NCBI RefSeq assembly: GCF_030418125.1
Contig: NZ_JAUHTR010000001.1
Coordinates: 496,001 to 560,000 of the forward strand
Reading direction: 5' to 3'
From: Fictibacillus fluitans
GTDB taxonomy: Bacteria > Bacillota > Bacilli > Bacillales > Fictibacillaceae
DNA: 64,000 nt
A program made the position numbers and the translations under genes. Below are positions 9,180-17,406 of the stretch, piece after piece. The notes beneath the pieces are model-generated. The model worked only from the letters and a program-made list of their open reading frames with translations, ran no database searches and was not told where the DNA came from. How positions within the stretch are numbered: the stretch's first letter is position 1; each line of letters begins with the position of its first letter.

Positions 9180-9521
9180 TTAACTAAAAAGATGCTTCAC
9201 TACTAAATCTTGAGCAAAATAGAAGATTAGCCAACCACCGATTCCAAGACCTAATGAAGCAAATAAGTGAATGGAATATCTTAATGATAGTCCTATGATT
9301 AACAGCATAACTACTGTTCCGGGAAGCCCCCAAACCACTCCCATTGCAAACTTACTTATCTTGTCTATCTGTTCGCCTTGAGTATATAGCCATAGGATAC
9401 TTAAAAGGCTAACAATTGGTAAAGCGGCAATGATTCCACCTTGTTCGGGGTACCTCCGTGAAAATTCTGTAATAACGCCAATTATTATGGCTGAGATAAG
9501 GATCTTAACTATTGCGAACAT
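9180..9521 (-). CDS. DUF3147 family membrane protein
   Basis: A 113-residue membrane protein with about four hydrophobic segments (IVKILISAIIIGVI, IIAALPIVSLLSILWLY, and two after residue 60). It resembles the DUF3147 family, whose function is unknown. Its start lies inside the end of the upstream marR gene (17-base overlap), so the two are translationally linked and the regulator probably controls it. Confidence 0.75.
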   Translation of the reverse strand: MFAIVKILISAIIIGVITEFSRRYPEQGGIIAALPIVSLLSILWLYTQGEQIDKISKFAMGVVWGLPGTVVMLLIIGLSLRYSIHLFASLGLGIGGWLIFYFAQDLVVKHLFS

Positions 9522-9930
9522 CTTTTGCTCTCTCCCATAGTAATGTAAAAGCCTCTAAGATAAGTTTCCTTTCTTCATCGCTCATTTGTTCAAATAGGAT
9601 TTCTTTTAGTTTTTCTTCATCTAAATTTGAATGGCGATGAAGTACATCGCTTCCTATTTCGGAAAGCCTTAGAATAACCTTTCGCTCATCCTTGCTACTG
9701 CGAGTTTTAAATACATATTTTTTTCCCAGTAAACGTTTAATGTGCTCTGAAGCTGTGTTATGGGATACCTGAATCACATTAGCAATTTCTTTTATTCCTA
9801 CTTCATCCTCTTTTTCAATAACTTGTAAGATTCGAATACCTTGGTGAGTAATTTTTTCTTGGTGGTTATAGCGTAACTGATAGTAAATATCCGTCCAAAG
9901 ATGATTTAATACTTCGACTTCCTTATCCAT
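9505..9930 (-). CDS. MarR-family transcriptional regulator
   Basis: A 141-residue winged-helix regulator of MarR type. EVGIKEIANVIQVSHNTASEHIKRLLGKKYV is the helix-turn-helix, followed by the wing TRSSKDERKVILRLSEIG (about residues 55-105). It overlaps the DUF3147 gene downstream and likely represses its own operon. The upstream sequence has the inverted pair TATCTTATACTACGATAC-like bases near 9960, a possible operator. Confidence 0.88.
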   Translation of the reverse strand: MDKEVEVLNHLWTDIYYQLRYNHQEKITHQGIRILQVIEKEDEVGIKEIANVIQVSHNTASEHIKRLLGKKYVFKTRSSKDERKVILRLSEIGSDVLHRHSNLDEEKLKEILFEQMSDEERKLILEAFTLLWERAKDVRNS

Positions 9931-10020
9931 AGTACCAACCCTTGCATCGTATTTTAAGATTATATCTTATACTACGATACAAATTGATAAATAGCAACTC
10001 TTTCATTAATCTGTCCCCTT

Positions 10021-10072
10021 AGTTCCATAAGAAAAAGCTGCCGTAAAGACAGCTTCGATCTTCAGCTAACGC
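10021..10072. repeat. Dispersed 53-base repeat, copy 2
   Basis: Begins AGTTCCATAAGAAAAAGCTG and differs from copy 1 at only a few bases. It is preceded by CTGTCCCCTT, which resembles the flank of copy 3 (CTGCCCCTTT), so the shared unit is nearer 65 bases. Confidence 0.75.
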
Positions 10073-10220
10073 AATTCATTACTTGTAAGGAAAATAATCT
10101 TTGATACATATGATTATTAAGTGCATTTTTAACCATTGAACGAGAGTAGATACGTCCTGAAGCACTTACTTCCCAATATAAAGTGTGATGAAATTTAGAC
10201 CTTTTGATTATTAAATAAAT

Positions 10221-10249
10221 AGCCATTCTATAACTTTACAAGAATGGCT
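10221..10249 (-). terminator. Terminator-like hairpin after the lipoprotein gene
   Basis: 9-base stem AGCCATTCT/AGAATGGCT with an 11-base loop and A/T-rich flanks, about 95 bases downstream of the gene ending at 10343. Confidence 0.5.
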
Positions 10250-10342
10250 TAAATTTCTTTGTATTCTTTTTAATCGTTATGACAATTGTTTTTTGTGAAT
10301 GGTTCAAATAAGAAGAAATTCTTGCCTAACCTACAGTGACAC

Positions 10343-11674
10343 CTAATGAATCAATGTTTTAGCTTTTGGTCGTGAGGAATCAAAAACAAGTTTGACATCA
10401 AAAAAATGTTTTAATACCTCGTTTTCTCCGACCAATGCTTCACGCATTCGTAAGCCATCCACATTAATACGGGCTTGTCTGAAGTAATGTGTGCCTAATT
10501 GAGACCAGGTAATTTTTGATGCGTCAACATTGGCATAGTAATCAAAGCCCTGGCTTTTCAAATAATGATATTTATTATTGGAATATTGCCTCCAATCTCC
10601 AATATCACTGCCAAAAGCGAAAATAATGATGTCTGTGCGTCCGACAATCGGTTCCACCTCTTGTTTCCATTTGGAGGTATCTTCTTTAAAGAGATTTAGG
10701 GATACTTTTTCTGCATTTAGGTGTCCCCAAGTATGAGAGGCAAATTTCCATCCTTCTTGTTTCATGGCATCGGCAACTTTTTTCGCTTGCAGCCGATCCT
10801 TTTTGATATTTAGATTTGGTTTATTACTATTTGGGCCATAGTCACTCTCTGACGTTCGATATCCCAAAACTCCGTTATACCCCGTTAACGCAATAATTCC
10901 TTTTGCTCCTTTATAAGAAAAATCCGGATGTTTGTCCACAAAATGATCTACGATAGGAACTAGATCGTAAGCACCTTGAACGACTTCCCCTTTTCTATTT
11001 ATGTAGGTATTGGTAACATTTCCGTTGGTATCAAGGGTTAAGTTTTTGGCAAATCCGTCATTTTTCATGTATTCATAATAGCTAACATCATCTTGCGACA
11101 AAACCAATGGTTTTTTATTTGATGGCAATTTAATAGTTTGATAAACCATTTCCCCATTTTTGTTGAGTTTCGCAATATCCTGGATACTCACAAGGACGTA
11201 TCCTTTCTCGTATAATTGATTTAAAATATTTTTAAATTCATTGATGGTCACCATGTAGTCTTGGTAACCTTGGGTCATGTCATCCCCGTCAAATGCTTTG
11301 GATGGGTCAACGATTAATGAGTGAAAAAATAAATGAGGGATCTTGCTTTTGTCTGTCCATGTCACAAGGTTTTTCTTTTGTTTTTCGTATGTACCTATGG
11401 CATTCTGAATGTCTTCATCTTTTAAAATACTTGATTTTTTTAATAGTGTTATAGCTTTTTGATAATCATATTGTTGGGCTGAGACTTTAGCTTTTGCTAA
11501 TAAGCTTTCTTTTCTTTCTTTTCGTTCTATTTGTTCTATTTGTTTTATTTGTTCTTTCTTTTTTGATGAAGAAGTGGCCGATGATTGCTGGGTGGCGTTA
11601 GCGTCACATCCGGTTATAAAGATGAGTGTAAGAAATAAAAGGATTTTACCTTTTGTTAAAAAAGAATGCTTCAT
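10343..11674 (-). CDS. Polysaccharide deacetylase-like lipoprotein
   Basis: A 443-residue exported lipoprotein: a basic N-terminus, a hydrophobic stretch and lipobox FITGC, with Cys at about residue 23. A charged, Lys/Glu-rich linker (residues 35-95) precedes a domain that resembles NodB-type polysaccharide deacetylases (LVLSQDDVSYYEY, SHTWGHLNAE, DIIIFAFGSDIGDW). The usual metal motif T-F-D-D appears as LSQDD, and HTWGH fits H-x3-H. It probably acts on cell wall or capsular sugar; catalytic activity is uncertain. Confidence 0.75.
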   Translation of the reverse strand: MKHSFLTKGKILLFLTLIFITGCDANATQQSSATSSSKKKEQIKQIEQIERKERKESLLAKAKVSAQQYDYQKAITLLKKSSILKDEDIQNAIGTYEKQKKNLVTWTDKSKIPHLFFHSLIVDPSKAFDGDDMTQGYQDYMVTINEFKNILNQLYEKGYVLVSIQDIAKLNKNGEMVYQTIKLPSNKKPLVLSQDDVSYYEYMKNDGFAKNLTLDTNGNVTNTYINRKGEVVQGAYDLVPIVDHFVDKHPDFSYKGAKGIIALTGYNGVLGYRTSESDYGPNSNKPNLNIKKDRLQAKKVADAMKQEGWKFASHTWGHLNAEKVSLNLFKEDTSKWKQEVEPIVGRTDIIIFAFGSDIGDWRQYSNNKYHYLKSQGFDYYANVDASKITWSQLGTHYFRQARINVDGLRMREALVGENEVLKHFFDVKLVFDSSRPKAKTLIH

Positions 11675-12098
11675 AATAAGTTAATCCCCTCCTATCTTAT
11701 CCAAGTTTAGGTGTAAATAATTTCACAGTATGGAAATGTTTGACGTATATTATTGTCTTAATTTTACATTAAAGGGCTTAATTCCTGCATTATTGTAAAA
11801 AAAACAAATAAAATCGGTAGATTTACAATAATCATTTAATGTTCTATTAAGGGTTCCTTTTATTGAATAGCAAATACAGCCTTTTCAACAATTGGAATGG
11901 CTGTTTTTTTACACTTCACGCAAAGATTTTACAGAGTTGCGATTTGAATTTTGGCAGGCGTTGAACAAAATTGATAGTAGGTGACAAATACCTTACTCAA
12001 ACCGCCCTGATTGAAAATAAAGTAGTAAAAAAAAGAGACCAAAAATTTGATCTCTTGTATGACTTATTTCTTAACACATTTGTTAGCATTCCAAAAAT
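11675..12098. other. Intergenic DNA with two terminator-like hairpins
   Basis: ACAGCC...GGCTGTTTTTTT (11876-11911, + strand) and AAGAGA...TCTCTT (12033-12056). These look like remains of lost genes at the end of segment A. No coding region seen. Confidence 0.5.
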
Positions 12099-12257
12099 AT
12101 TTGGTGGTTAAAATGTGATCAATTAGCATTTTGACTAATCAAAATGACCACCAACCAACAAACAAAAACCCCTGACACCATTGGTATCAAGAGTTTTGTA
12201 TTTTGGTACATGCTCATGTATTGTTCGCGTTCCAAAGGGTGAACTGGTGTACGGAAT
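12099..12257 (-). repeat. glnA 3'-end copy R2
   Basis: Contains TTTGGTGGTTAAAATGTG, then an inverted partner (ATGACCACCAA), the terminator stem with TGACACCATTGGTATCA, and the glnA core TACATGCTCATGTATTG up to GTGTACGGAA. The core has a few substitutions (TTTGG for TTGGG), so it is the most diverged of the internal copies. It marks the border between segments A and B. Confidence 0.8.
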
Positions 12258-12303
12258 AATAATTACAGTAATAATCAATGTTTGTCCTATATAAATCTCC
12301 ATA

Positions 12304-12340
12304 TAAAAAGCCTTGGCATATTCCTACACCAAGGCTTTTC
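12304..12340. terminator. Bidirectional terminator-like hairpin
   Basis: AAAAGCCTTGG...CCAAGGCTTTTC: perfect 11-base stem with a 13-base loop. Confidence 0.65.
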
Positions 12341-12513
12341 GTTATTTAACCGATTGAAACTTCCATCTCGAACTTGATTAATATTAGGTTTTCAGGTGTT
12401 TTTGTATCGTTTCAAATCATTGGTATAATGGAATTTTTGATATTTCTTGTTTTATAATATTTCAAATAAAATATTGTGGGTATTCACAAAAAAAGATCTT
12501 AAAAGTTTAACAA

Positions 12514-12657
12514 CTATGCGATAAAGTCGAGAACCCGCTTGATCACAAGTTTCGTCGCGTCAGCATCGTAAGATGGTAAACTGCTGAGAAATGCTCCCGA
12601 TTGCGGAAGATTAAACTCTTCCAGTTTCCTCTCCAGAGACAACAAAATATCCTCAAT
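12514..12657 (-). pseudogene. C-terminal fragment of an unidentified protein
   Basis: Open frame of 47 codons ending in a stop, without a start. The product would read IEDILLSLERKLEEF, then NLPQSGAFLSSLPSYDAD, then ATKLVIKRVLDFIA. G+C and codon use look coding. It ends 12 bases from the next gene's stop. I do not recognise the family; it is probably a 5'-deleted gene left at the start of segment B. Confidence 0.45.
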
Positions 12658-12668
12658 TTACACACCGA

Positions 12669-13166
12669 TCACTTAACAAGCCTTTGTTCTAACTCCTCTT
12701 TTTGGCGCAAGTGATGATGAAAATGCAATTCAACTAAATCATACCATTCTCTTGCATTCAGCCAGCCGAACGACATATGCTCGACTTTATAATTTGGGTT
12801 TATATCATCCACTTTAAATTCCCATTGGTTCAACCTTAGAATTACTTGATCAATTCTGCTGGTAAGCTTGTCATTGCTATCTGAATTATTTGGTGGGGTA
12901 TTTAGTTCATCTGGTAATTTAAATTTAACCGGTGGAAACCCAAACTTAAATAATTTCTCAGCAAACTCCGTTTTCCCAAGATGTTGTACCTCATTCAAGG
13001 CGGAACATGTTTCCATATTATCTAGATAAGAATGGGATACAAGGATTAAATGGTCATACATTTGCCCAAGAGACCAAACCGCTTCTTCAGATTTATATCT
13101 TAGCTGTTCTAAAGAGTAATTTTGAAGCTCATTTTTATAAGTATTGATTAGTCTAAGTTCTCTCAA
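12669..13166 (-). CDS. DinB-superfamily protein
   Basis: A 165-residue helical protein of the DinB/YfiT-like fold. SLGQMYDHLILVSHSYLDNM (about residues 33-52) and VELHFHHHLRQKEEL (about 143-157) supply the His residues expected for a metal site. Function unknown; relatives include bacillithiol-dependent enzymes. It starts with TTG, 9 bases after AAAGGAGG. It is the last gene of a minus-strand run with the SDR gene. Confidence 0.75.
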   Translation of the reverse strand: MRELRLINTYKNELQNYSLEQLRYKSEEAVWSLGQMYDHLILVSHSYLDNMETCSALNEVQHLGKTEFAEKLFKFGFPPVKFKLPDELNTPPNNSDSNDKLTSRIDQVILRLNQWEFKVDDINPNYKVEHMSFGWLNAREWYDLVELHFHHHLRQKEELEQRLVK

Positions 13167-13214
13167 TTAAATTCCTCCTTTGTATGAATTAACTCGAATC
13201 TAAATACTTTTTCT

Positions 13215-14000
13215 TCAGTCTACAATTTCTCCGCAGGTCACATTGGCCACAGCGCCTGTAATTGCACTGGCACGATCGGAAGCCATAAGGACTGCAGCAT
13301 TCGCTACTTCTGCAAGTCTTGGCAACCGTTTTAGCAGTGTTTTTTCAGCGATTCCGGCCTCAAAATCTTCACGGGTAATTCGAGCATTGTCTGCATGTCG
13401 ACGGAACACTTCATCAACACCGGGTGCGTCCGGAGAGCCAGCTGAACGTAGACAGACGACACGGATACCCAGCGGTCCAACCTCAATTGCCAGTTGACGA
13501 CAAAAACCCTCGATCGCTGCTCCCGCAACTCCGAAACCACCTACATCTCGATAAGGTTTACGTGCGGCTTGGGCAGTTAGAGCCAGGATAACTCCTGCCT
13601 TTTGCTTAGCCATGTGTCGTGCTGCTGCAGTGGCAGTAATGAAATGAGTTTGCATAGCTGTAGCAATTGGGCTCACAAATTGCTCCTGTTCCATTTCCAC
13701 GAGTGGAGCCCCCTGGGTTTCGCCAAGTCCAATGAGGTTAAATGCGACATCTACACTCCCGACTGTTTTTACCACTTGAGAGAGGTGATTTTCTACCGCC
13801 TGCTCGTCCAGAGCATTGACTTGAGCGGTCTCAACTACTCCTCCACGGTCAGTAATCTCCTTTGCTACCACATTAAGTCTTGTAAGAGTCCGACCCGCAA
13901 TAAAGACCTTTGCCCCTTCTTCTGCGAATGCACGGGCAACGGAACCTCCGATTGCGCCTCCTGCACCATAAATCACGGTGTTTTTGTTCTTAAGTAACAT
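13215..14000 (-). CDS. SDR-family protein lacking the usual catalytic Tyr and Lys
   Basis: A 261-residue Rossmann-fold protein. GAGGAIGGSVARAF near the N-terminus is the dinucleotide-binding loop (G-x3-G-x-G), with AGRT after the second strand. Where classical SDRs have Y-x3-K before helix F, this one reads FGVAGAAIEGFCRQLA, so Tyr is Phe and Lys is Gly. It may therefore bind a nucleotide without standard SDR chemistry. AAAGGAG precedes the ATG, and a candidate ECF promoter lies 46-79 bases upstream. Confidence 0.82.
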   Translation of the reverse strand: MLLKNKNTVIYGAGGAIGGSVARAFAEEGAKVFIAGRTLTRLNVVAKEITDRGGVVETAQVNALDEQAVENHLSQVVKTVGSVDVAFNLIGLGETQGAPLVEMEQEQFVSPIATAMQTHFITATAAARHMAKQKAGVILALTAQAARKPYRDVGGFGVAGAAIEGFCRQLAIEVGPLGIRVVCLRSAGSPDAPGVDEVFRRHADNARITREDFEAGIAEKTLLKRLPRLAEVANAAVLMASDRASAITGAVANVTCGEIVD

Positions 14001-14045
14001 TTTTGATTACTCCTTTTTATTTGACTCATCTATTAATGCTTACAC

Positions 14046-14079
14046 TATATAGACGAACAGGCGATTAGAAAATCATCGG
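14046..14079 (-). promoter_or_regulatory. Candidate ECF-type promoter, copy 1
   Basis: On the minus strand: CCGATGATTTTC, 13 bases, then GTTCGTCTATATA. The same block recurs at 14941-14974 with the variable bases mostly between the two conserved parts. GATGA and CGTC are 17 bases apart, as in ECF promoters. It lies upstream of the SDR gene. Recognition by the neighbouring sigma factor is inferred. Confidence 0.45.
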
Positions 14080-14112
14080 CATCCTGTATTTTTTCGACAT
14101 GTACCATTACAA

Positions 14113-14262
14113 TCAGATAGTTAAGTCTAGATTCGTAGGCAGTTCAAGGAGAGTATATAGTGCGGGATCGATGAAGGTATATACATGGATTATCCTATTA
14201 TCCCGAATCTCGATCACATGGATATCCCACGGTACTAATTGTTCTTCGACTGAACTCCTCGC
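14113..14262 (-). pseudogene. Duplicated 3' end of the SnoaL-type ECF sigma factor gene
   Basis: About 150 bases closely match the last ~50 codons of the gene at 15011-15970, including the ending L-P-T-N-L-D-L-T-I-stop against L-P-T-K-L-D-I-T-I-stop. The rest of the gene is missing. The duplicated unit continues past the stop into the candidate promoter block. Confidence 0.75.
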
Positions 14263-14281
14263 TGATTGAATGGCTCTTACG

Positions 14282-14746
14282 TTATGCCCTCAAATCAGTA
14301 ACAGGAGGTATATGTCCGAGGTGTCGACCTATTGCTACAATCTGGCCTTTGTGGTGAAATTCATGTGTGATGGTGTGCGTAAACATGTAGAGTGGAGTTC
14401 TCGGTTCACGCTCATCTTGGAACGGAATTTTTACGATTAATGGAACCTTGTATCTGTTTTGGTATTTGTTAATGAACCGTTCGACTAATCTATCAATCTC
14501 AAGAAAAACTAATCGAATCTCGTTTTCATTATGAATTGCTGATTTAAACTCAGTTATTTGTAAGCCTTGGACACCAATCCAATACCTATAGCAATAAGCT
14601 ACATGGGTTAGTAAATAGTGCATAGAGGCCCCTGAAAACTCGTCAAGTCCATGCACATAATCTTCGTATGGTATCGACTCACAGTAAGTAAACAACGCTT
14701 CTCTTGTACGCTTAACAAGGGCATATTGGTCTGTGAATGTGTTCAT
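14282..14746 (-). CDS. DinB-superfamily protein
   Basis: A 154-residue DinB-like helical protein. His residues at HYLLTHVAYCYRYW (about 43-56) and in HTITHEFHHKGQIVAIGRHLGH (about 122-143) form the likely metal triad. Role unknown. GGAGATTAGGA precedes the ATG. A small broken coding stretch, ending RAYESKMNED-stop, lies just upstream on the same strand (about 14765-14850), suggesting a lost gene between the promoter block and this one. Confidence 0.78.
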   Translation of the reverse strand: MNTFTDQYALVKRTREALFTYCESIPYEDYVHGLDEFSGASMHYLLTHVAYCYRYWIGVQGLQITEFKSAIHNENEIRLVFLEIDRLVERFINKYQNRYKVPLIVKIPFQDEREPRTPLYMFTHTITHEFHHKGQIVAIGRHLGHIPPVTDLRA

Positions 14747-14940
14747 TCCTAATCTCCTTTTCTAATCTTCATTCATTTTGGATTCGTATGCGCGAACCTG
14801 TCGCAATGGAATATTCCGCAGTATCGTAACAACACTTCCCTCGGTCACCTAATCCATTCGTACTGCATCATGCAATTTTTCATTAAATTCTCTCCTCGTC
14901 GATTTTTTGACCAAATACTGCATCGATTGATGCTTATACT

Positions 14941-14974
14941 TATATAGACGAACGGACGACTGGAAAATCATCGG
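14941..14974 (-). promoter_or_regulatory. Candidate ECF-type promoter, copy 2
   Basis: CCGATGATTTTCC...GTTCGTCTATATA, matching copy 1 at 14046. It is followed on the minus strand by GACGAGGAGAGAATTTAATG, a good ribosome-binding site leading only into a 12-codon remnant frame. It probably drives the DinB gene at 14282-14746. Confidence 0.45.
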
Positions 14975-15010
14975 TCCAATAGATGTATTTTTTTATTTGA
15001 TTTACCACAA

Positions 15011-15970
15011 TTAAATAGTTATGTCTAGCTTAGTTGGCAGCCCTAGTCGGGAGTATATTGCGGGATGGATGAAGGTATGTACATGGTTTATCCTATTATC
15101 ACGAATCTCGGGCACATGGATACCCCACGGTGCTAGTTGTTCATTCGATTGACCTCGAGCATACTGAGCAAGGGCAACTATACCATTGACTCTGGTTGGC
15201 AGCAATCGTGAGCCTGCACAGTGAGACCGAGTTAGTTCATAAAATGCGGCAAGATTCGCACGACCACTGATCCACATGACGAAAGGCGGCATCGATATGC
15301 TTCCGTCCTCATGAAAAAGCTCTATAAGCGCATCAATATCAGAGCGTTCAAAAGCATCGACATACCGGTCAATCAACCCCTGATTCACTTCCGCATCAAC
15401 ATCATTCAGTGCTTCCGATTTCAAGTTAGCACGATTAAGTGTCCGCCTTGCTCGCTGTAGCGCGCTATTGACTGAGGCAATTGACGTTTCTAATACTCTC
15501 GCGGTGTGACTGGCTGACCATCGGTACACATCTTGTAAAATAAGTACTGCACGCTGGCGTGGCGGCAGTGTTTGTAAAGCAGCTATAAATGCTAGACGAA
15601 TGGTATCTTTCCGAATTGTCACATCAACTGGATCAATCATGTTGTCGGGTACTGGCCAGATCCAATCCGTCAAAGGCAATGTTTCCGTGGGCACCCGTAC
15701 GGTCGACACCGGTTCTGAGAAGTCTATTGGTATTACTCGGCGTTTCGATCCTCTTACCTTATCCAAACATACGTTGGTAGCGATTCGATAGATCCAGGTC
15801 TTGGGAGAAGATTCATTGCGAAAACTGTCCCAACCCTTCCAAGCTCGAAGCATTGTATCTTGCACAGCATCCTCAGCGTCAAATACACATCCCAACATTC
15901 TGTAGCAGTAGGCGGTTAGCTCCGGTTGCAATTCTTCAACCCATGCCATATCAGGTGGCTTTTTGCTCAT
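15011..15970 (-). CDS. ECF sigma factor with C-terminal SnoaL-like domain (SigX5/SigG-like)
   Basis: A 319-residue sigma-70 family protein. Its parts are sigma2 (YCYRMLGCVFDAEDAVQDTMLRAWKGWDSFR, about residues 21-51), sigma4 (LPPRQRAVLILQDVYRWSASHTARVLETSIASVNSALQRAR, about 134-175) and a C-terminal SnoaL-like fold (YVDAFERSDIDALIELFHEDGSISMPP). In related ECF groups the SnoaL domain replaces an anti-sigma factor and tunes activity. No anti-sigma gene is seen nearby. Its 3' end is duplicated at 14113-14262. The ribosome-binding site is weak (GGTGAAATGAA). Confidence 0.88.
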   Translation of the reverse strand: MSKKPPDMAWVEELQPELTAYCYRMLGCVFDAEDAVQDTMLRAWKGWDSFRNESSPKTWIYRIATNVCLDKVRGSKRRVIPIDFSEPVSTVRVPTETLPLTDWIWPVPDNMIDPVDVTIRKDTIRLAFIAALQTLPPRQRAVLILQDVYRWSASHTARVLETSIASVNSALQRARRTLNRANLKSEALNDVDAEVNQGLIDRYVDAFERSDIDALIELFHEDGSISMPPFVMWISGRANLAAFYELTRSHCAGSRLLPTRVNGIVALAQYARGQSNEQLAPWGIHVPEIRDNRINHVHTFIHPAIYSRLGLPTKLDITI

Positions 15971-16513
15971 TTCATTTCACCGAACCTCTCATTGTGTTTC
16001 ACTTCGGCCGATAAATCAACGTTAGGCATTGTTGATATATCGTAATATTCAGATAATAACCATTAGATAGTTTCCTATTACTGTAATAATGTTAGCCCAC
16101 GATGATTAGAGGCGGTTACGGGCAATTAACAACGTTTCATCATTTGAATAATTACGAACTTTCTTCTGCTGCTGATAATCAATTATCCTTCAATCATTAG
16201 AGGAAACGACAAGTAATAAATCCAATCATACACAACCTTATATAGTCCGAATTTTCGGACTATATAAGGTTGATTTTTTATGGTCTTATTTCTACATTTT
16301 TCGTTAAAAAACCTGCTCTGGTTTTAAATTACGCATCAAATTTCCACATCAATTTCTCAAGCCTTTTTCTAGACAGCAAATTAGGAAACAATAGAAGATT
16401 TCACCAATTTACTTTCACTCTTTGTCACTAACGTGAGTATCTGCCTTAACTAATCTTCTTAAATTCACTTTAAGGAACATCAAAAGGCAACTTTCCCAAA
16501 GGGTCAGTTGCCT
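15971..16513. other. Intergenic DNA with two strong hairpins
   Basis: No gene seen. It holds a perfect 18-base inverted repeat (16234-16271) followed by ATTTTTTAT, and the hairpin AGGCAACT/AGTTGCCT (16485-16513), both terminator-like. Confidence 0.55.
16234..16271 (+). terminator. Perfect long inverted repeat, terminator-like
   Basis: AACCTTATATAGTCCGAA, two Ts, then the exact complement; a T run follows on the + strand. The 18-base stem without mismatch is unusually long. Confidence 0.6.
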
Positions 16514-16630
16514 CCACCAAAACAACAAGCAAAAACCCCTTGACACCAATGGTGTCAAGGGGTTTTTGGTTTTAATACATGCTCATGTATTGTTCGCGTT
16601 CCCAAGGGTGAACCTGCGTACGGAACATAT
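16514..16630 (-). repeat. glnA 3'-end copy R3
   Basis: CCACCAAAACAACAAGC, terminator stem CCCCTTGACACC/GGTGTCAAGGGG, then the glnA core TACATGCTCATGTATTG through CCCAAGGGTGAACCTGCGTA and CGGAACATAT. The core matches true glnA at nearly every base and would encode [16 protein letters not shown]. It marks the border between segments B and C. Confidence 0.85.
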
Positions 16631-16727
16631 TTCAATCTATTTTTCCCTTTTAAAATATGTCCAAAAAGCTGTTATATCAGCTTTTTTAATTTATTGCTTT
16701 TCAAAATATTTATTATCTTTTTAAATT

Positions 16728-16761
16728 ATTTTGGTCCGATTTTGGTCGAGATTTTGGTCCG
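16728..16761. repeat. Three tandem 11-12-base repeats
   Basis: ATTTTGGTCCG, ATTTTGGTCGAG, ATTTTGGTCCG in direct succession, about 100 bases inside segment C from copy R3. The position resembles integrase arm-type binding sites beside an attachment core; this is inference. Confidence 0.55.
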
Positions 16762-16793
16762 TCAATAATCATATGTACGGATTTGACGAATGA

Positions 16794-16916
16794 AGTAGAG
16801 GATATCTTACCCACGTTAAGATTAATAAAAAAGGTGCAATAACAATTCCCAAAGCACTTGATGAGGAACTTGAACCTAAACTACATGTTCCTGACCACAC
16901 TATACTCCAATTTTGA
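16794..16916 (+). pseudogene. AbrB/MazE-type DNA-binding domain fragment
   Basis: The frame reads VKINKKGAITIPKALDEELE, the swapped-hairpin signature of AbrB-family regulators and antitoxins (K-x-G-x-I-T-I-P-K). There is no start codon in frame and a stop soon follows, so this is a remnant at the left end of segment C. Confidence 0.5.
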
Positions 16917-17165
16917 ACTATATAATTCTAATCAATACAAATTAAGCAATGTTAATAACATAAGAATTTCATTTAACACTCAACCTGCGACATGGCAGTT
17001 TCAATTCAAAATTCACCCTTACCTTCTTCTTTTCAATGTTCCGAGTTATGCCCGTAATCCTCTGGAGCATTAAGTGCGAACTGGCAACAATTTAGCACGC
17101 CTTAATCTATCTTTATTTATCTATGACAAAATTTTATTGTCGTTGTTATTAAAGTAAAGCCCCCA

Positions 17166-17406
17166 TTTGTTTAAATACAATATTTCAATTTCTTGCTACA
17201 TACTGTGTATACACAGATTTTCAAGTGTCATCTTGATAATGCCTGTTTTAAGTTCCCGTATAGCTTAAGATTGGAAAAATCCAAACTAAGTTCTGTTATA
17301 GTTTTAGCCATATTTGGTGCTATTCCGGTGATAACAACTTCTATGCCTTGCATTTTTAACCCATGAAATAAGTCAAACAACAAAATACCGAGTTCTTTAT
17401 CAAAAT
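17166..17406. repeat. Direct repeat flanking the Cys-rich gene, copy 1
   Basis: About 240 bases, nearly identical to 19117-19349. It covers the last ~58 codons of the STAS gene plus ~60 bases past its stop. Confidence 0.8.

Larger units (their letters stand above)
9931..10342. other. Intergenic region with repeat copy 2 and a terminator
   Basis: It holds dispersed-repeat copy 2 (10021-10072) and the hairpin AGCCATTCT/AGAATGGCT (10221-10249), which fits a terminator for the lipoprotein gene on the minus strand. No gene seen. Confidence 0.55.

Noticed and set aside
16858-17073. 71-codon + strand frame
   Set aside because: No ribosome-binding site; the AbrB-like signature is in another frame just before it.
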